Shown here piece after piece: positions 34,276 to 47,222 of a stretch of 64,000 nucleotides of DNA. The notes under the pieces were generated by a model, which saw only the letters and a program-made list of their open reading frames with translations, was not told the DNA's origin and did no database searches. How positions within the stretch are numbered: the stretch's first letter is position 1; every line of letters starts with the position of its first letter. Source of the stretch: Poecilobothrus nobilitatus (lineage: Eukaryota > Arthropoda > Insecta > Diptera > Dolichopodidae); the NCBI GenBank assembly GCA_947095535.1, contig OX352774.1:69192416-69256415 (forward strand), given 5' to 3'. A program made the translations under genes and the position numbers.

Positions 34276-37200
34276 GAACATAACATCTTTTGTTTTAAGA
34301 TATTATAAGGTGCACAAATGAGATAAAAATTTTTAAGAGTTTCATAATTTCATACATAATAGTTTTTCATCCCAATAATCAACAGTTTGTTAAATTTTGA
34401 GGCAGGGAACTGAAACTTACATATTTTCGTTACAAAAATAGAAAATTCTGCTTTTACCTGCATATTTATATTTTTTTCCGCATATTGTATTAATAAATTG
34501 ATAAATTCAAATGTACATTTGGTTGTTATTTTTAACACTGTTTAGCTTATTTTGAATTATAGAGTTAACCACATGCGAGTTTATCACATACCTGTGAAAA
34601 AAGCTCACTGCGCAGATTGCAGTATTCTGTTAAATGTTTTGTTGACATTTAAAAAATTTGGTTGAGTATATTGGCCATAATAAATATGTATATCTAAATT
34701 CAAATGTCATTATATATAGGTCTTTCCTCATTTTTCTGTAAATGGCTTGAGCAACCGTTGCACTAGCCACTAACATTCTTGTTGATGTTTAAAAGACTAA
34801 TGTCTTCCAAACTAACTAAGATGTTTCTTAAGGTTGCGTACTTGTTTCAAATTTCTTTGATACATGTTCTATATTCAACTTTTAATGGTGATGGCCTCGA
34901 TTATAACTGTTATACATATTATGTTTTAATAATGGTGAGCATGAACATGGTTTGCAAATTGAAAATATATTGATGAATTAGATTATTTTGAAGGCTGTAA
35001 ATAAATTTTTTTTAATCTTTAGTATCATCTTTTGATAAATTAAAACTTTAAGTATAGCTTTAATAGTATTACGAAATTTAAGCATTTTTAAACGCTTACA
35101 AGTGTATTATTTAATATTTTTCATTTAGTTAATTTAAAAAAAATTTTTATTTTTTAATTTTTATTTTTTATTTTTTGTTTTTGTAATTTAAAAGAAAAAT
35201 CAAGAAATTAAAAAACAAAAAAGAAAAAAAATAATGTTGTGTAATTAATTTTAGAAGGACAAACCTTAAATAAAAACCGCGAAAAGCCAAAAAACTTAAC
35301 AAAAAGGTAAATGATTTGTTCGGTTTTTTTTTTTTCTTTTCTAATTTTAATATCAATTGCTTCAATTTGATTCAAATACAATTACTTATAGATATTTTAA
35401 ATAGAAGTTTTTTTTAAACAAAAAATGTTATGGTTTGTCAGTTCTAGTAAATGAAACTTTTAACCTTGAACGCCTTTGGGTGGTATTACATTATATATTT
35501 AATAAAAACTCTTTTGTTTAGTGCTTTTCAATTTTAATTTTTTTTTTACTTTTTATTTTAATTTTCGGAACCTATTGTGAAATTACAATGGCTTCTGTCA
35601 AAAATTTTACAATTCTGTACAGCTGTACAATGTACATTGATTGACTTTATTATATTTTCGATTGGTCCAGTCTTATTACAGCCATTGTGTTTGTATAGGA
35701 AAATTATTAAAAAAATTAAATAAATTTTAAATTTGTTAATTTTAATTTATTAATAACTAGGGTAACAATTTCAATAACTAGCAATCTTAAAATAAACTTA
35801 AATGCACATGATTTTTATTTTAAATATCGTAGAACAAATTTTTATAAGAGAAGATTTTTGTTCAATTTTTAACACAGTATCGATAATCCGATTCGGTATC
35901 TGATCCATAGTTCCTTCTTATTTGGATTTTGAAGATAGTCTCAATTTTAAAATGTATAATGAACATATTATATGATTTTGTATTAAAATCATTTTTGTAT
36001 ACAAATTTTCCATCAAAATTAATTTATAGAATATATCGTGCCGAAATGTTAAAAAACTGTGTGAAATTTCGTACGGTTTTTTTCGGGAAGCATTTTGATT
36101 CAAATAAAACCGTAAGTGATCAGTCATGACTCATGATAAAATCAAATCACTTATACAGTATATGAAACAGAATAAAAAATATATGTTAATATAAAATTTT
36201 AAATTAAAAGCAGAATTAAAATCAATTAAGAATAAATAAAAATAAAAAAGTGTTCTTTATACTTTTTTGAGAACTGTGTGAACTGTTCTTTATACTCTTT
36301 TACAGAAGTGTAATATTTATTCATTTCTTTGTTTGACTACAAAAATTTGTAAATAAAAACATTTAAAATTTCTGTCAAATTCAAAAAATTGGTTTTTGAC
36401 GTTTAAAGTACAAACCAAAATGCTGTTAAACTTGACTACAACGAAAAATTTAAAAATTAGATCTATTTTGACGACGACGAAAATTTGGTTGGGCGACGAT
36501 CGTCACAATAATGTGGGAAATACATATGAACCCATATGTTTTATATTTTTCCGTCGGAAATTTTTCATTTCGATTGTCGGAATTGTGGTTTTTAGAATGA
36601 TTGTAAATCTACACGGTTGGGTTATGCTATGACTAAAGCATAAAACAGTTTGAGCAGAAACAAAACAAAGAAATTTAACAAAAGTTTAAATTTAAGTTTG
36701 GCAATCAATGATTGTTGTATTAAAAATTTAGAGGTCAATATATAGTTAAAATAAAACGCGTTTGGAAACGCTTATAAAAATATTTTCTTTAGGTTGAAAT
36801 TAAAGTTTTGCTCAATTTTTCTGTTTTTTTTTTTCATTATACATTCAAAACTCCTCAGTCATGGTTTAAAAAAATTGATTGCTTTTAAAGCTTTTGCTAT
36901 TAAAAGTATAACTAGTTTTTTGTTTTTTAAAAGTTTAATAGACGTTTTCTTCTTAAATAATGAGATCATAAATGATTTCATGTAATTTTTTAATTTGTTT
37001 TTTTTTTTTTTTTTGTGAGTTTTAGAAGTTCAAAGCGAAGTTTACAGAAGTTACTTTGTATTTTTTCTATGTTTTTTTGCTTCCTAATTTTTTAGATGAA
37101 GAAAAAAAAATTAAATAAGAATGATGACTTATTGAGTTATTTGTGCAAATTTAATTTGAAATAAAAAATTTTGAATTAAAATAAAAAAGTATCTATAGAA

Positions 37201-39656
37201 TAAGTAAAGATTTTTTTTTATATTTTGCGAAATTTTAACTTAAACTTTGTATTTTTCATTTCAAAATTTTTTATCAACAAGTTTTTGTTTTTTTTTTTTT
37301 TATTTTTTATTTGTAATCAAAGAATTTGTAGTAGATTACGCGATGGTCTCATAAATGTCTTTGACCTTTTGTTAGTTTGAATTATTTTTTGTATTTTTTT
37401 TTTATTGGTTCTATTGTAATATTTTTGTGGAAATGTTTTTTTTTTTTCTTCAATTAATTTAAGACAATTTTTAAAAAGTTTCTAGGAAGTTGGAGTAACA
37501 AAAATTAAATTTTTTCTTGCAATTCATGTTTTTATGTTTCGACTGAAAAAGTAGTAGGTATTAATTGGTATTAATTTTTTGGGAGTGACAATAGTGTTTA
37601 AACGATTGAAAGCTTAGACTGTACATCAAATATATAAAACTGATGTTGAACATAATTCTAACTTTTTTTAAACAAAAACTACATCTGATCTCGTAATTGT
37701 TGCTTGAAAAAGTGAGTTTTTAGTTCAAGCTCTTTTATATGCATTCGACCCTATTTGTGTAAAAGAGTTTTTTTCTATAGGACCTCTAAATTAAAGTGCT
37801 TTTATTTGATTTCTGTATGAAATAATAATATAATTGTTTTCACTTTTTCTAGATATCCAACAAAGGCTATTAATCGTACATTCCGAAATAGGTACAGTAT
37901 CTATGATTTTCTTTTAAGCTAAGGATTAAGATTTTTGAAAACTTTTGATTTGATATTCAAAACTCACTTGAACTATTTCATTCATCGCTTTTAAACATTT
38001 TACGCTTTGATATTTTTTGGTCTATAGTTAATACATTCGTTGAATAGGTAATTAAGAAGTATATGCTTATAGTTTATCTTCCAACTCTTCTTTATCGTTC
38101 TATTTCCCTCCAATTCCTCTCCGCATTGTCCAACCTTCCCAATCTTCCAATAACCTTATATAAAGGAATCCTTTCTTAGTGATTGGGTATCGTGTAAAAC
38201 AAATAAAGACGGCACCCGTAATTTTTTTTCTTCGATTATTTTAAATTTCATTATGGTTTTTGTCAACGTTTTCAGATGTTGTTGCCCGTTTGGATCCTCC
38301 AAATTTTAAATTATCCCCAAAATAAATGCCCTTTACAAATTATTATTTAATAATAACTGAATGTTATTAATATGAATTAAAGAGACTTTGTTCCCTTTAA
38401 ATTAAACGACAGTTCAGATTTTCAGAGATAAACAGAGGGAATGAAAGAAAAACTTTTAAAAATGCCGAGTATGGGTCAGCAAAACAAGATATTTTCGCTC
38501 CATCTTCATAATATAATATATGTTATGATTTGTTCTTTAAACAATACCGAAAAACTTTTGACCAAATTAAATATTTTGATTAATTTGTTTTAGTGACAAG
38601 TTAAAGAACCCTCAAAACATATGTAATATATATATATATATTTTTTTGAATTTAATAAAAAATGACATTAAAAAAGAACCAAAATACATATCCTAATTTA
38701 TATGAAACATTTTTTTTCCAAAATAAAAAAATCATTCAAACTTTTATAAAACGAAACATCAAAGAATTTTGTATTTCACTTTTTTTTCAGTAGATATCCA
38801 AATACATACCAAAAAATGACGCTACAATAATTTTACTTTGTCCCTCAAACTGTCTGTTTTTCTGCTTGTAAAGTAATGACATTTTAATTATGAATAAGAT
38901 CTAATTAAAAAATTTAATTGTTTGGAAGAAATGTTATTACCTATGCTAACCCCTTTCAAAGTTATTTTAAAAATTATCTTGGCTTTTGAAAAATTATCTT
39001 AAAATTTTGAAAATCTTGGTTGTATCTATAAAGGTGAGCCCAAGAAAAGAAAGCTTTTCTTTGTTTGTAGTTAAAATGTCTTTATTATCGTGAACCACAT
39101 TTATAGAACTTCAGGTTTAAAAAACGAGAACTTGAAGTAGAGTTACAATTTGGAAAATGTAACTTTAAGGTAACATGGACTGCTCTAAATTAAAATGGAC
39201 AGATAAGAGAGAAGAATTTATAAAGGGAAGGAAAATGGCGAATGTAATAGGCATCTAAAATCTAGACTTTAGAAATTGATCCACATGGAATCTTAAACTT
39301 TAACTAACGCAGTTTATTAGAATTGTTTGGCCAATTATAATTTTCCGATGTATTCTTCAAAGTGTAGTATTACTACCTCATAAATTCTAAACAAGAAAAA
39401 ATATTTTTTATAGGAAACCTCAATTATAATGTGAAAATAATCGAAATTTTAATATGATTAATATTTAAACATTTTTAAAAATAGGAGACTTTGAAAACTT
39501 ATATAGTATTATATTATATTATTGTCTGGTTATTATATATTTTCCCACATGAAAAACACTTATATGACCATTTTAAATGTCTTATACTTTATAGCATAAA
39601 TCATTGTATGAAATGATACAACTTTTGTTCTAAAATATTTAAAAGAAAATTTATAG
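34276..39656. other. A+T-rich non-coding DNA, no gene seen
   Basis: A 5.4-kb stretch with many small frames (for example 34350-34538 minus, 36396-36632 plus, 36794-36985 plus), none with a domain or a coding-like composition. A small palindrome tgtacagctgtaca is at 35615-35628. A pyrimidine-rich patch lies at 38080-38165. No element ends recognised. Confidence 0.5.
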
Positions 39657-40092
39657 TTTTTATACCCGTACGAACATAATTCTAAGGGTATAATAAATTT
39701 GTTATTACGTTTGTGACAATGTAAAGAAAACAATTTAGATGTGGAGAAATGTATATGTACAATAAAATTTTGAATTGATTTGTCTATTTGTATCCTTTCG
39801 TCCATTCGCAACATAACTCAAAAAATGATGTAGCTGTGATTCTGAAATTTTTATCATTTGATATTCATTTAAATTCCGCCTTTGCTATTGTCAGTTATCC
39901 CTTTACTATTTGAAATTGAATAAGGTCCACTGGATTCGAATAACTCTTAACAATACTACTTTGATTTTTATATGATCATAACTCAGTAATTAATCAAGCG
40001 GAGTGTGTAAAATTTTAGAAAATAATTATTTATTATCTACTCATGCGGTGGGGTACCCAAGAGTTGACACAATTCTGCACTCTTTCTCGTTA
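39657..40092 (+). mobile_element. INE-1/DINE-1-like element, copy 4
   Basis: This copy has the clearest 5' end: ttttatacccgtacgaacat, then aagggtataataaatttgtt, attacgtttgtgaca. The middle keeps cataactcaaaaaatgatgt and agctgtgattctgaaat. The 3' end is tacccaagagttgacacaat, then tctgcactctttctcgtt. It is shorter than copies 1 and 3 by internal deletion. The 84-codon minus-strand frame at 39560-39814 includes CHKRNNKFIIPL, also readable in copy 1. That reflects common repeat ancestry, not a gene. Confidence 0.7.
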
Positions 40093-40865
40093 TTTTAATT
40101 TTATTATAAGTAAAAAAAAAAAAAAAAAAATTTAACATTTTAAATCACAAATTAAAAATATTTTCATTTACAAAAAAAAAAAAAAAAAAAAAAGATATTG
40201 GATTCTTAGCAGCAGCCTTTCATTGACAAAACAAAAAAATGCAATAAAAAAGCAACGTAGAAATTATTCATTTTGTCTGTGTAACATATTTTGAACAAAA
40301 ACAAAACTTAAAAGTTATGCCGATGAATTAAAAATGTAAAATATACATAATATGATAATAAAAAATATTATTTTTTTTTTTAATTATATAAACACAAAAA
40401 AAAAAAAGAAGCAAATCTTTTAATATTACAAGTTTGTTATCGATAAAGTCTTCATATAATAATCACTTGTACAATAACAAGTAATTTATGTTTTTTTTTT
40501 TTTTTTACATCCATAATAGATGTTCTAAATAAAAACCCTAATCAACATAATTTTTTTCGGGTCAATGTATTCACAATTCAAAAAATTTTAGCGTTTTTTT
40601 TTAATTTTTCGTTTTTTTTTTTTTTTTAATTTGATTAGAAAACTAAAAGTTGCATATAAATTGGGTATCTTAAACCCATTCTAATGCATTTAAAATTTAT
40701 TCAAGAATATAAGAATAATTTCAATAAACTTAAAGTAGCCAATTGTATATTTATTTATTATATATATATACTTATATATATATATATATTGTATTTGTGT
40801 TTATGTCAAATTCAATAGAAATTCTATGTTCTTATCTAAGAGTTAAAAAAAAAATGGGGGAGATG
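40093..40865. other. Homopolymer-rich non-coding DNA
   Basis: Several A and T runs of 17-20 and (TA)n tracts near 40760-40790. No gene. Confidence 0.6.
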
Positions 40866-41190
40866 AACAATATCTTTTTCATAAAATCCAGAATGACAAA
40901 AATCCAGTAAATTTTCTACAAAATCCATTAACATAAAATTTCGTATATTCATAATTCAACAGTGAATCAAAATCCCAATAAACTCAAAATTTCAGCAAAC
41001 ACAAAATCCTAATGTTCTTAAGATCCAATATAACTGAAAATCCGCAAAATGTGGTAGATGTATGTTGATTATATTTCATAAGCCAGAATTAAATCCGGAA
41101 ATCTGGAATAAAAAAATAAATTCGAATATTTAATATCGAAATCTAGAAGGTACGAAATCTGGAACTTGTGAAGTCCGGCGAAAATAAAAG
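40866..41190. repeat. Loose array of AAAATCC phrases
   Basis: The phrase aaaatcca/aaaatccc/aaaatcct recurs irregularly every 15-30 bases (for example aaaatccagaatgacaaaaa, aaaatcccaataaactcaaa, aaaatcctaatg, gaaaatccgc). Toward the right end it becomes aaatctgga/aaatctag. It is more eroded than the similar array at 715-845 and may be an older member of the same kind. Confidence 0.55.
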
Positions 41191-41470
41191 CCATATACAT
41201 AAATACATATATAAATTTTAATCTTTGATTTTAGATTTCAGAACGTCAACTAAATTTAAACTTTAAATGTATTTTCAAATATCGATATTTGAAACTTGGT
41301 TTAATAATTAAATTTTTGTCATTGACTCTAAGAATGAATGTATGATGACTATTAGTGTGTAATAATTTGTTTGGTCATAAAATTAGAGTTTCAATAAAAT
41401 GATTAGGGAGATTTGGGGCACCGCAGCCTCTACTATATGAATAAATAAGTTTTCATTACATTTTTCTTTT

Positions 41471-41772
41471 TGTTTTTCTAAGAGAAATGGGAATCTTCCA
41501 AAAACTCCAAGAATTCCCACTTGACAGATTCTTACTGACTAAACCCACTACTTTCCCTTTTAGCCAATATAATGGGAAGGCACGCTTATCTGCTAACAGA
41601 TTATATTAGCTGGGAAGTATAGGGATAGGAAAGAATAGGACAATAGGATACGGAAACATTGAATTGGGAGTGCTACTATAAGGAAATAATAAATCCGCCT
41701 ATTTCTTATTACTATTTTGGTAACAGTTACAACATGCAGAAATATATAGTATAACATCTTCCTGCATGAGGT
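41471..41772 (+). mobile_element. Unrecognised dispersed family R1, copy B
   Basis: It begins tttttctaagagaaatggga, then atcttccaaaaactccaaga. The core follows copies A, C and D: ctaaaccca, agccaatataatgggaaggc, gggaagtatagggataggaa, gaataggacaataggatacg, gaaacattgaattgggagtg, ggaaataataaatccgccta. It then continues as aacagttacaacatgcag and closes with a stem whose arms are catgcag (41733-41739) and ctgcatg (41762-41768). The minus-strand 64-codon frame at 41593-41787 reads through it and shares a PI-CFRIL-like string with frames in copies C and D, because the repeats are homologous. I do not regard it as a gene. Confidence 0.8.
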
Positions 41773-42837
41773 AATTATTGAAGGCAATCCCCACTGTCAC
41801 TGTAGCAGCTACAATATATTGCACTTGTTTGCATGTAATATAAATGCTAATTATTTTCTGCTTATGAAAATATTTTGACTGAATTCTAGCTGCAATTATA
41901 TTGAATTCTATTGCAGAAGTTCTTCGATTTTGTTTTTACCGAATTTAATATTTTATAGAAATTTTTGGTATTGGATTTTTATTTTATTGAATAACAACAC
42001 CAACCCAAAAAGAAAATATAAACATATAAAAAAAGACCACTCCAGAACATGAACCAGAACATTTACATTTATGGAATATAAAAAGAAAAAAAATTTGCAT
42101 TAGATTTTTTTTTGCATTTATGTATTTGTTTTTTTGTTTGCATTAATATGGATGCATCAATTGTGGATGCTGATTGGTAGCAAATCAATGTTTGAAAGTA
42201 ATAGTAATACATTATGTGGTTTGATTCTTTCTTTTTCATTTTTCCAAACACATTACTATTTCTTGTTGTTGAGATTTTTTTTTTTTTTTTGGAATTTTCT
42301 TGTCGTTTTATCTAATATTAGAATAAAATTTCTTTTTTTGTTTTTTTTTTTTTTTTTCTTGAATTGTGAACTATTTTTGTACACCGTGAACGAAACAGTG
42401 GCTGATGTTAGTGAATGGTAATAAATGCAGTTCGTTGACTTAAAGGCATTCAGAAGTTTTTTGATGCCATTGTAATATTGCATCGTTTATGTATAATGTA
42501 TATTTGTACATATTATAACAAAAAATAAAAAATAAACGATTCAGTTAACACTATGAGATTTTTAATTATATACGTGTATATATGGGATAAAATTTATTTT
42601 GCTGTAAATACTTTAGATTCAATATTATAATATTTATGTGCACTTAGAAAGTTATATGAGATTTTATAATGAACGATAAAAAGTAAAAATAAATTGAATT
42701 GTAAATAGGATATATTTAAATTATTTTAATTTCTATTAAGTTCTGTAAGATTTACCATACATTTATCTTAAAATAATTAAAAATAATGAAAACCAAACGC
42801 ATATTTGTACGTATATTAACAAAAAAAAAAATTAAGG
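41773..42837. other. A+T-rich non-coding DNA, no gene seen
   Basis: The frames at 42069-42251, 42134-42421 and 42256-42483 come from T/A runs at 42279-42290 and 42339-42357. No domain is recognised. Confidence 0.55.
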
Positions 42838-43030
42838 ACTACTGGATGGTTAAAAGAGTATTAACTTCTCAATAACTGTTACAGTTGTTACAATGTTGCC
42901 TGTTTATTCCGGCGATTTCAGGTTCAAATCCAAATAAAAGTGAAAACTGTTTTAGGTATATCTAATTTTCAACCTAATTCAGCTAAGAATTGGTATCGCT
43001 ATTGGTTTCACATAAATGAAAAACAATATA
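42838..43030 (+). mobile_element. Possible degenerate tRNA-derived SINE
   Basis: ggttcaaatcc at 42921-42931 matches the tRNA B-box consensus. An A-box-like tggatggttaaaag lies at 42843-42856. The distance between them (about 65 bases) is longer than in a tRNA, and the 3' side (ggtatcgctattggtttcac and acataaatg) shows no firm match to the other SINEs. The B-box match alone could be chance. Confidence 0.3.
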
Positions 43031-45270
43031 TAATACTTCTTAAACAATAATATAACATAAAACAAAGTAAAACATCAAATTTAAAATAATAATTTTAATT
43101 TACATCTTATAACTCACAGATAACCAAATATTCTATAATGTTAATAAGCGAATATTGAAATTTCCAAATATTAACAAACAATTTTTTTTTATTTTTTATA
43201 ATTTACTTAATAAAATTAATAGAATATGATAGAGAAATTTACTTCAAAATATAAAGTTCGGCATGGTATAGTTCCTTTTACCAAAAAATAAAGATGTCTT
43301 GATGACTGTTGCGGCGAGGAGTAATTAATTTCATACTTTTCAGTGATGTACCAGAAATAAAATTTTCACACACACATATATGATGACAGAAAATCAAATT
43401 GTATGTTTTTTAAAGCAACAATGTATCTGTATTTCAGAAAGTTACTTAACAATATCGAAATATTATATTTAGTTAGAACACAAACCTTTAAATTTTTCTT
43501 CAAATAGAACGATTTCTTTGCATAAACCTCTATTACATATTGTTATATTCAATCAATAATATAACTCTCTCCCTTCAATAATAAAAGTGCTTTTCGCAAT
43601 ATTAATAACATATTAATTTAATTAATTAATTAATAACATAAGCAGGAAATGCACATAAACCTTACGTAATCAATTGCACAATTAATAACTTTATCACAAT
43701 TTAAAATAACATAAAATTGATTACGCAAAAAAATAATAACATTAAGATATTTAAGCATGTTAAGTTATAGTTAAGAATTATGTAATAACTTTTTAAGTAA
43801 TATAATTAAGAACTGCTATGTAAGCATTTATATGTATTTTATAAGAATTATTTATAAATTTTAATATAATGAAAAAAGATCAATAAAAAGTTAGTTTAAG
43901 AACAACTCTAAACGAAAGAGCGTTTAATTATAAAACTATACAATTAAACCAATATGCGCTTACGATTTTTTTTTAAAGGCTATTTGGTCATCAATATAAA
44001 TTTTATATATTTTATTTTGCAAGAACTTTTGACCTTTGTAGTACCGCTTCCTAATGATGAAAATTTTTGTATCAAACCTCTTCTTACGACAAGAAAGAAA
44101 AGCAGTTTCAATTCCCTCTATGATGGAAACAGTTATTTCAGTAATAAAAACTTTCTTGCAGAGATGGTACCTTAAAGAGTAATTATATTTTACAGTATAT
44201 CAGTTGAAAGAAAGTTCCCAAGTCTGTTCTACGAAAATTTTTAATATTAAATGAAAACTGACTGAATCTGAAGGAATTTTGCTATTTTAACATCCAATTA
44301 ATAGAAAAACGTTTGAAGTTATTAAGAAGATGTACGATAATTTTTTTTTATCTAGAACAATGTTCTGAGTGAATTACTTTATTACTTACTTCACTTACAA
44401 AATACAAAAGATTTTTATTTTATAAAACAACTTAGGCTTATAAGTTAAAAAAAAAAAAATGAAAATTTCACATGAATGATCTAATGATTATTGAATAGGT
44501 ATCTTCAAATGCAAAAAAAAATTAATTTCCTATAAACATAATATGTAAACGTATGTATGTTTGTGACTGAAAATACGCCGAGGTGAAGGAATTTAATTTT
44601 TACCTAAAGATATTTTAAGTACCTATACACTTACTTTTATTCTATAAAAAAAAAAAAAATTATTCTAAGGAAAAAAATATTTTTGTGGCTTAAAAATTAT
44701 TTCTATGAAAATAATTTTTCATAATTGATTTCCTGTTGCGGTTTGATTGTAAACCTATTTTAAAACTATTAATAAGTTGAAGAACATTCAATTTGATTTT
44801 TTTTTTTTTTTAAACTGAAACGATATTTTGAATTTTGTAAGAATATCCTATAGCTATGTTCTGAAATCAAATATGTACAATAGTTGTATATCATAATGTA
44901 ATGTTATTAATTGTTCTTTTAATTTTTATGGCCGTATAAAAGAACATGTGCGTAAATGTTGTTAAATGTTAGGTTATATATGTATATGGATATTCGATAT
45001 TTGATATTCTTAGAACCTAATTTAACATTGCAAGGAAAATATGATAAACAATAGTGTTTTTTTACCTAATAAAATAAAATGTAACTTATTTAATTGTACT
45101 CTTTCTTCATTTTCAAAAGTCGGTGATTACTTGAATTAAGAAATTAAATTAATCGTTTAATAATAAGAAGGCGATAAACAAAAGAGGGGAAATCGTTATA
45201 CATAAGAAGGCATCTTTTTAGGAAAAGTTTGAATGTAGTATTATGGAAATTTGGGGAATATATTTTTTTT
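43031..45270. other. A+T-rich non-coding DNA, no gene seen
   Basis: Includes a (TTAA)n tract near 43614-43633 and an inverted repeat at 43665-43725 listed separately. The 73-codon frame at 43954-44175 is the least low-complexity of the frames in this stretch, but it has no domain, no convincing start context and no neighbouring exon signal. Confidence 0.5.
43665..43725. repeat. Perfect 11-bp inverted repeat, 39-base loop
   Basis: cgtaatcaatt (43665-43675) is exactly inverted as aattgattacg (43715-43725). Potential hairpin. No flanking duplication seen. Confidence 0.7.
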
Positions 45271-45274
45271 AATC

Positions 45275-45370
45275 AGGCGTTGTAAATAATGGACGAATTA
45301 CTGAGCCTATACCCTGCTAGGGAATAGATTTGCATTATGAGGCGCTGTAAATGACGGATGAATCATTGAG
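45275..45370. repeat. 31-bp direct repeat, period 65
   Basis: aggcgttgtaaataatggac (45275 on) and aggcgctgtaaatgacggat (45340 on) align over 31 bases to attactgag/atcattgag, with about seven differences. The segment following each repeat reads cctatacc or gagggtatag, so a short inverted pair (cctataccct and agggtatag) surrounds the second unit. It is probably an old duplication or part of an unrecognised repeat. Confidence 0.65.
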
Positions 45371-45599
45371 GAGGGTATAGTAGGCGTAAAATTTTAGAAC
45401 TCAAAAATATTAATTCTTTAATTTGGGAATACAAATTTATAATAATGGTCATTTAATAATTTAATTATTTTTATTTAATTATATCTTTATTTTTTTTTTT
45501 ATTTCCATAAACCAAAATTTCACTTCTTGTTGAAAAAATTTGAATCATCTTTTAATTTCAAATATCAAATCATATGATTTATATTAAGAAATCATATTC

Positions 45600-45706
45600 A
45601 TCTTCCTGTTATCTTACCAGAATTGATCGGTTCGGATACTTAAAAAAAAGAAAAAGTCATCACACTGAATTCTGTGCCTAATTGACAGGTAAGATAACAG
45701 GAAGAT
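45600..45706. mobile_element. 107-bp hairpin element with perfect 19-bp arms
   Basis: atcttcctgttatcttacc (45600-45618) is exactly inverted at 45688-45706 (ggtaagataacaggaagat). A 19-bp perfect pairing separated by 69 bases is unlikely by chance even in this composition. There is no coding content. It is either a miniature inverted-repeat element or a hairpin RNA-forming sequence. Confidence 0.7.
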
Positions 45707-47177
45707 TATAGATTTGGAGGCAAAAAAGATAAGAGAGGAGTATTGAAAGGTAAATTGGAGACGAATCTGTACAGTTTCTTTTAAGAAATTTGCAAATTAT
45801 ATGAGAAATCATATCTATCAGAGGGGAACACATTGGATGGAAGTATGTTTCACATTTCTGTAAGCGGTTTTCACAATTAATGAGTTATCATAACCAGTTT
45901 TGAATCACCTAGGAATTTTCACGGTGTGAAAAGGGCCGATGGTGCCTCTCTAGTGTTGCTTTAGAATTTTTTAAAGGTTTATTTAAGGTATAATTAATTT
46001 TATTTCAATAATATAACAAGTGTCATTATTTACAACATATCTATAAAAGAAAGATATTACTCTAATATTTCGACGAGTGTTAAGAGATGTTAAGGAAATC
46101 TGAACAGTAGGATGATTTATGAATGTATTTTTAGTTTCAATGATGTGGCATAATGCATCCAACTGTTCAATGGTATATCATACAAAATTTAGAGAAAAAG
46201 AACTTAAACTATTTGTGGCAGGTACAAATTTAGAATTCAAATATGTTGAAAGGAATCCATTTTATTTACCGTTCAGAAAATTTCTAAACAATTAATAACT
46301 TTTCTTTAATATAAAAAATAAAAACGTGAATGAGAAAAAGGTGAAGTGAAAAAAAAGTGACCTAAAGAATATGTAGGCATATCGAATTTAGTATCTTGAT
46401 ATTTTTATATGCTTATTTCCTTTAAAATTTTCCCCAAACTTAAAATTAAATGCTTTGCGGACACTGACCTTTTTTAAAAATAAATTAAAATATCAGTACT
46501 AAATTAATTTGATATACTGTTTATTGTTGGTAGTAGTCATAATCATCATAATGGTATGTATGGTGTTAAATATTTTTTTTGAAATTTGATATTTTGTAAA
46601 ATAAAAAAAAAAGAATGTGTAATTTTATATCAAAAATCAAAAGAATTTAATGAACAACAAGTTTTATTAAATGAATATGTAAATTAAGTAGTTCAAAGTT
46701 GTAAGATTCTTGTTTGTTATGTTTTAAATAATTTAGGTAAATTTTGATTGACATCAATCGCATTTTATTATAATTTATTGAACATATTATAATATAAATA
46801 TAACCAAACTGGTAATTATGATGCTAAAGAAAATTAACGGTAAAGTCTTATAAAAGCAGTAAAAGTATAACTTTTTCATTAGAACAGTTCTTCTTAAAAT
46901 GTATAAAGACGCAATAGCAATAGAAAATAAATTGCGTATAGAACGGACATGTTTTTTTTTTATATGGAAAAGTCATCAAAATGTTGAGTTTCTAGATTAG
47001 TTTCCGATACCTTTTAACAATGTAAAAAGAAATATTTTAATATTAATTATCATTCTCATAGTAACAATACGAAATGGCAGGTTATCATTCTCAAAAAACG
47101 TCATCTTTGATAAGGTAATTTTATGATTTAAAATTCCATACTCCTTCCATACTCAATTCGATATTCCATACTAAATA

Positions 47178-47222
47178 AAACAGTACATTAGGTTAGAACC
47201 TATATGTTTCAATGTACTGTTT
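47178..47222. repeat. Perfect 12-bp inverted repeat, 21-base loop
   Basis: aaacagtacatt (47178-47189) is exactly inverted as aatgtactgttt (47211-47222). Potential hairpin. Confidence 0.75.

Noticed and set aside
38080..38165. Possible fifth R1 copy (reverse complement with ttggacaatgcggagaggaa-like words)
   Set aside because: Only about 30 bases look similar and the conserved blocks before and after are missing.
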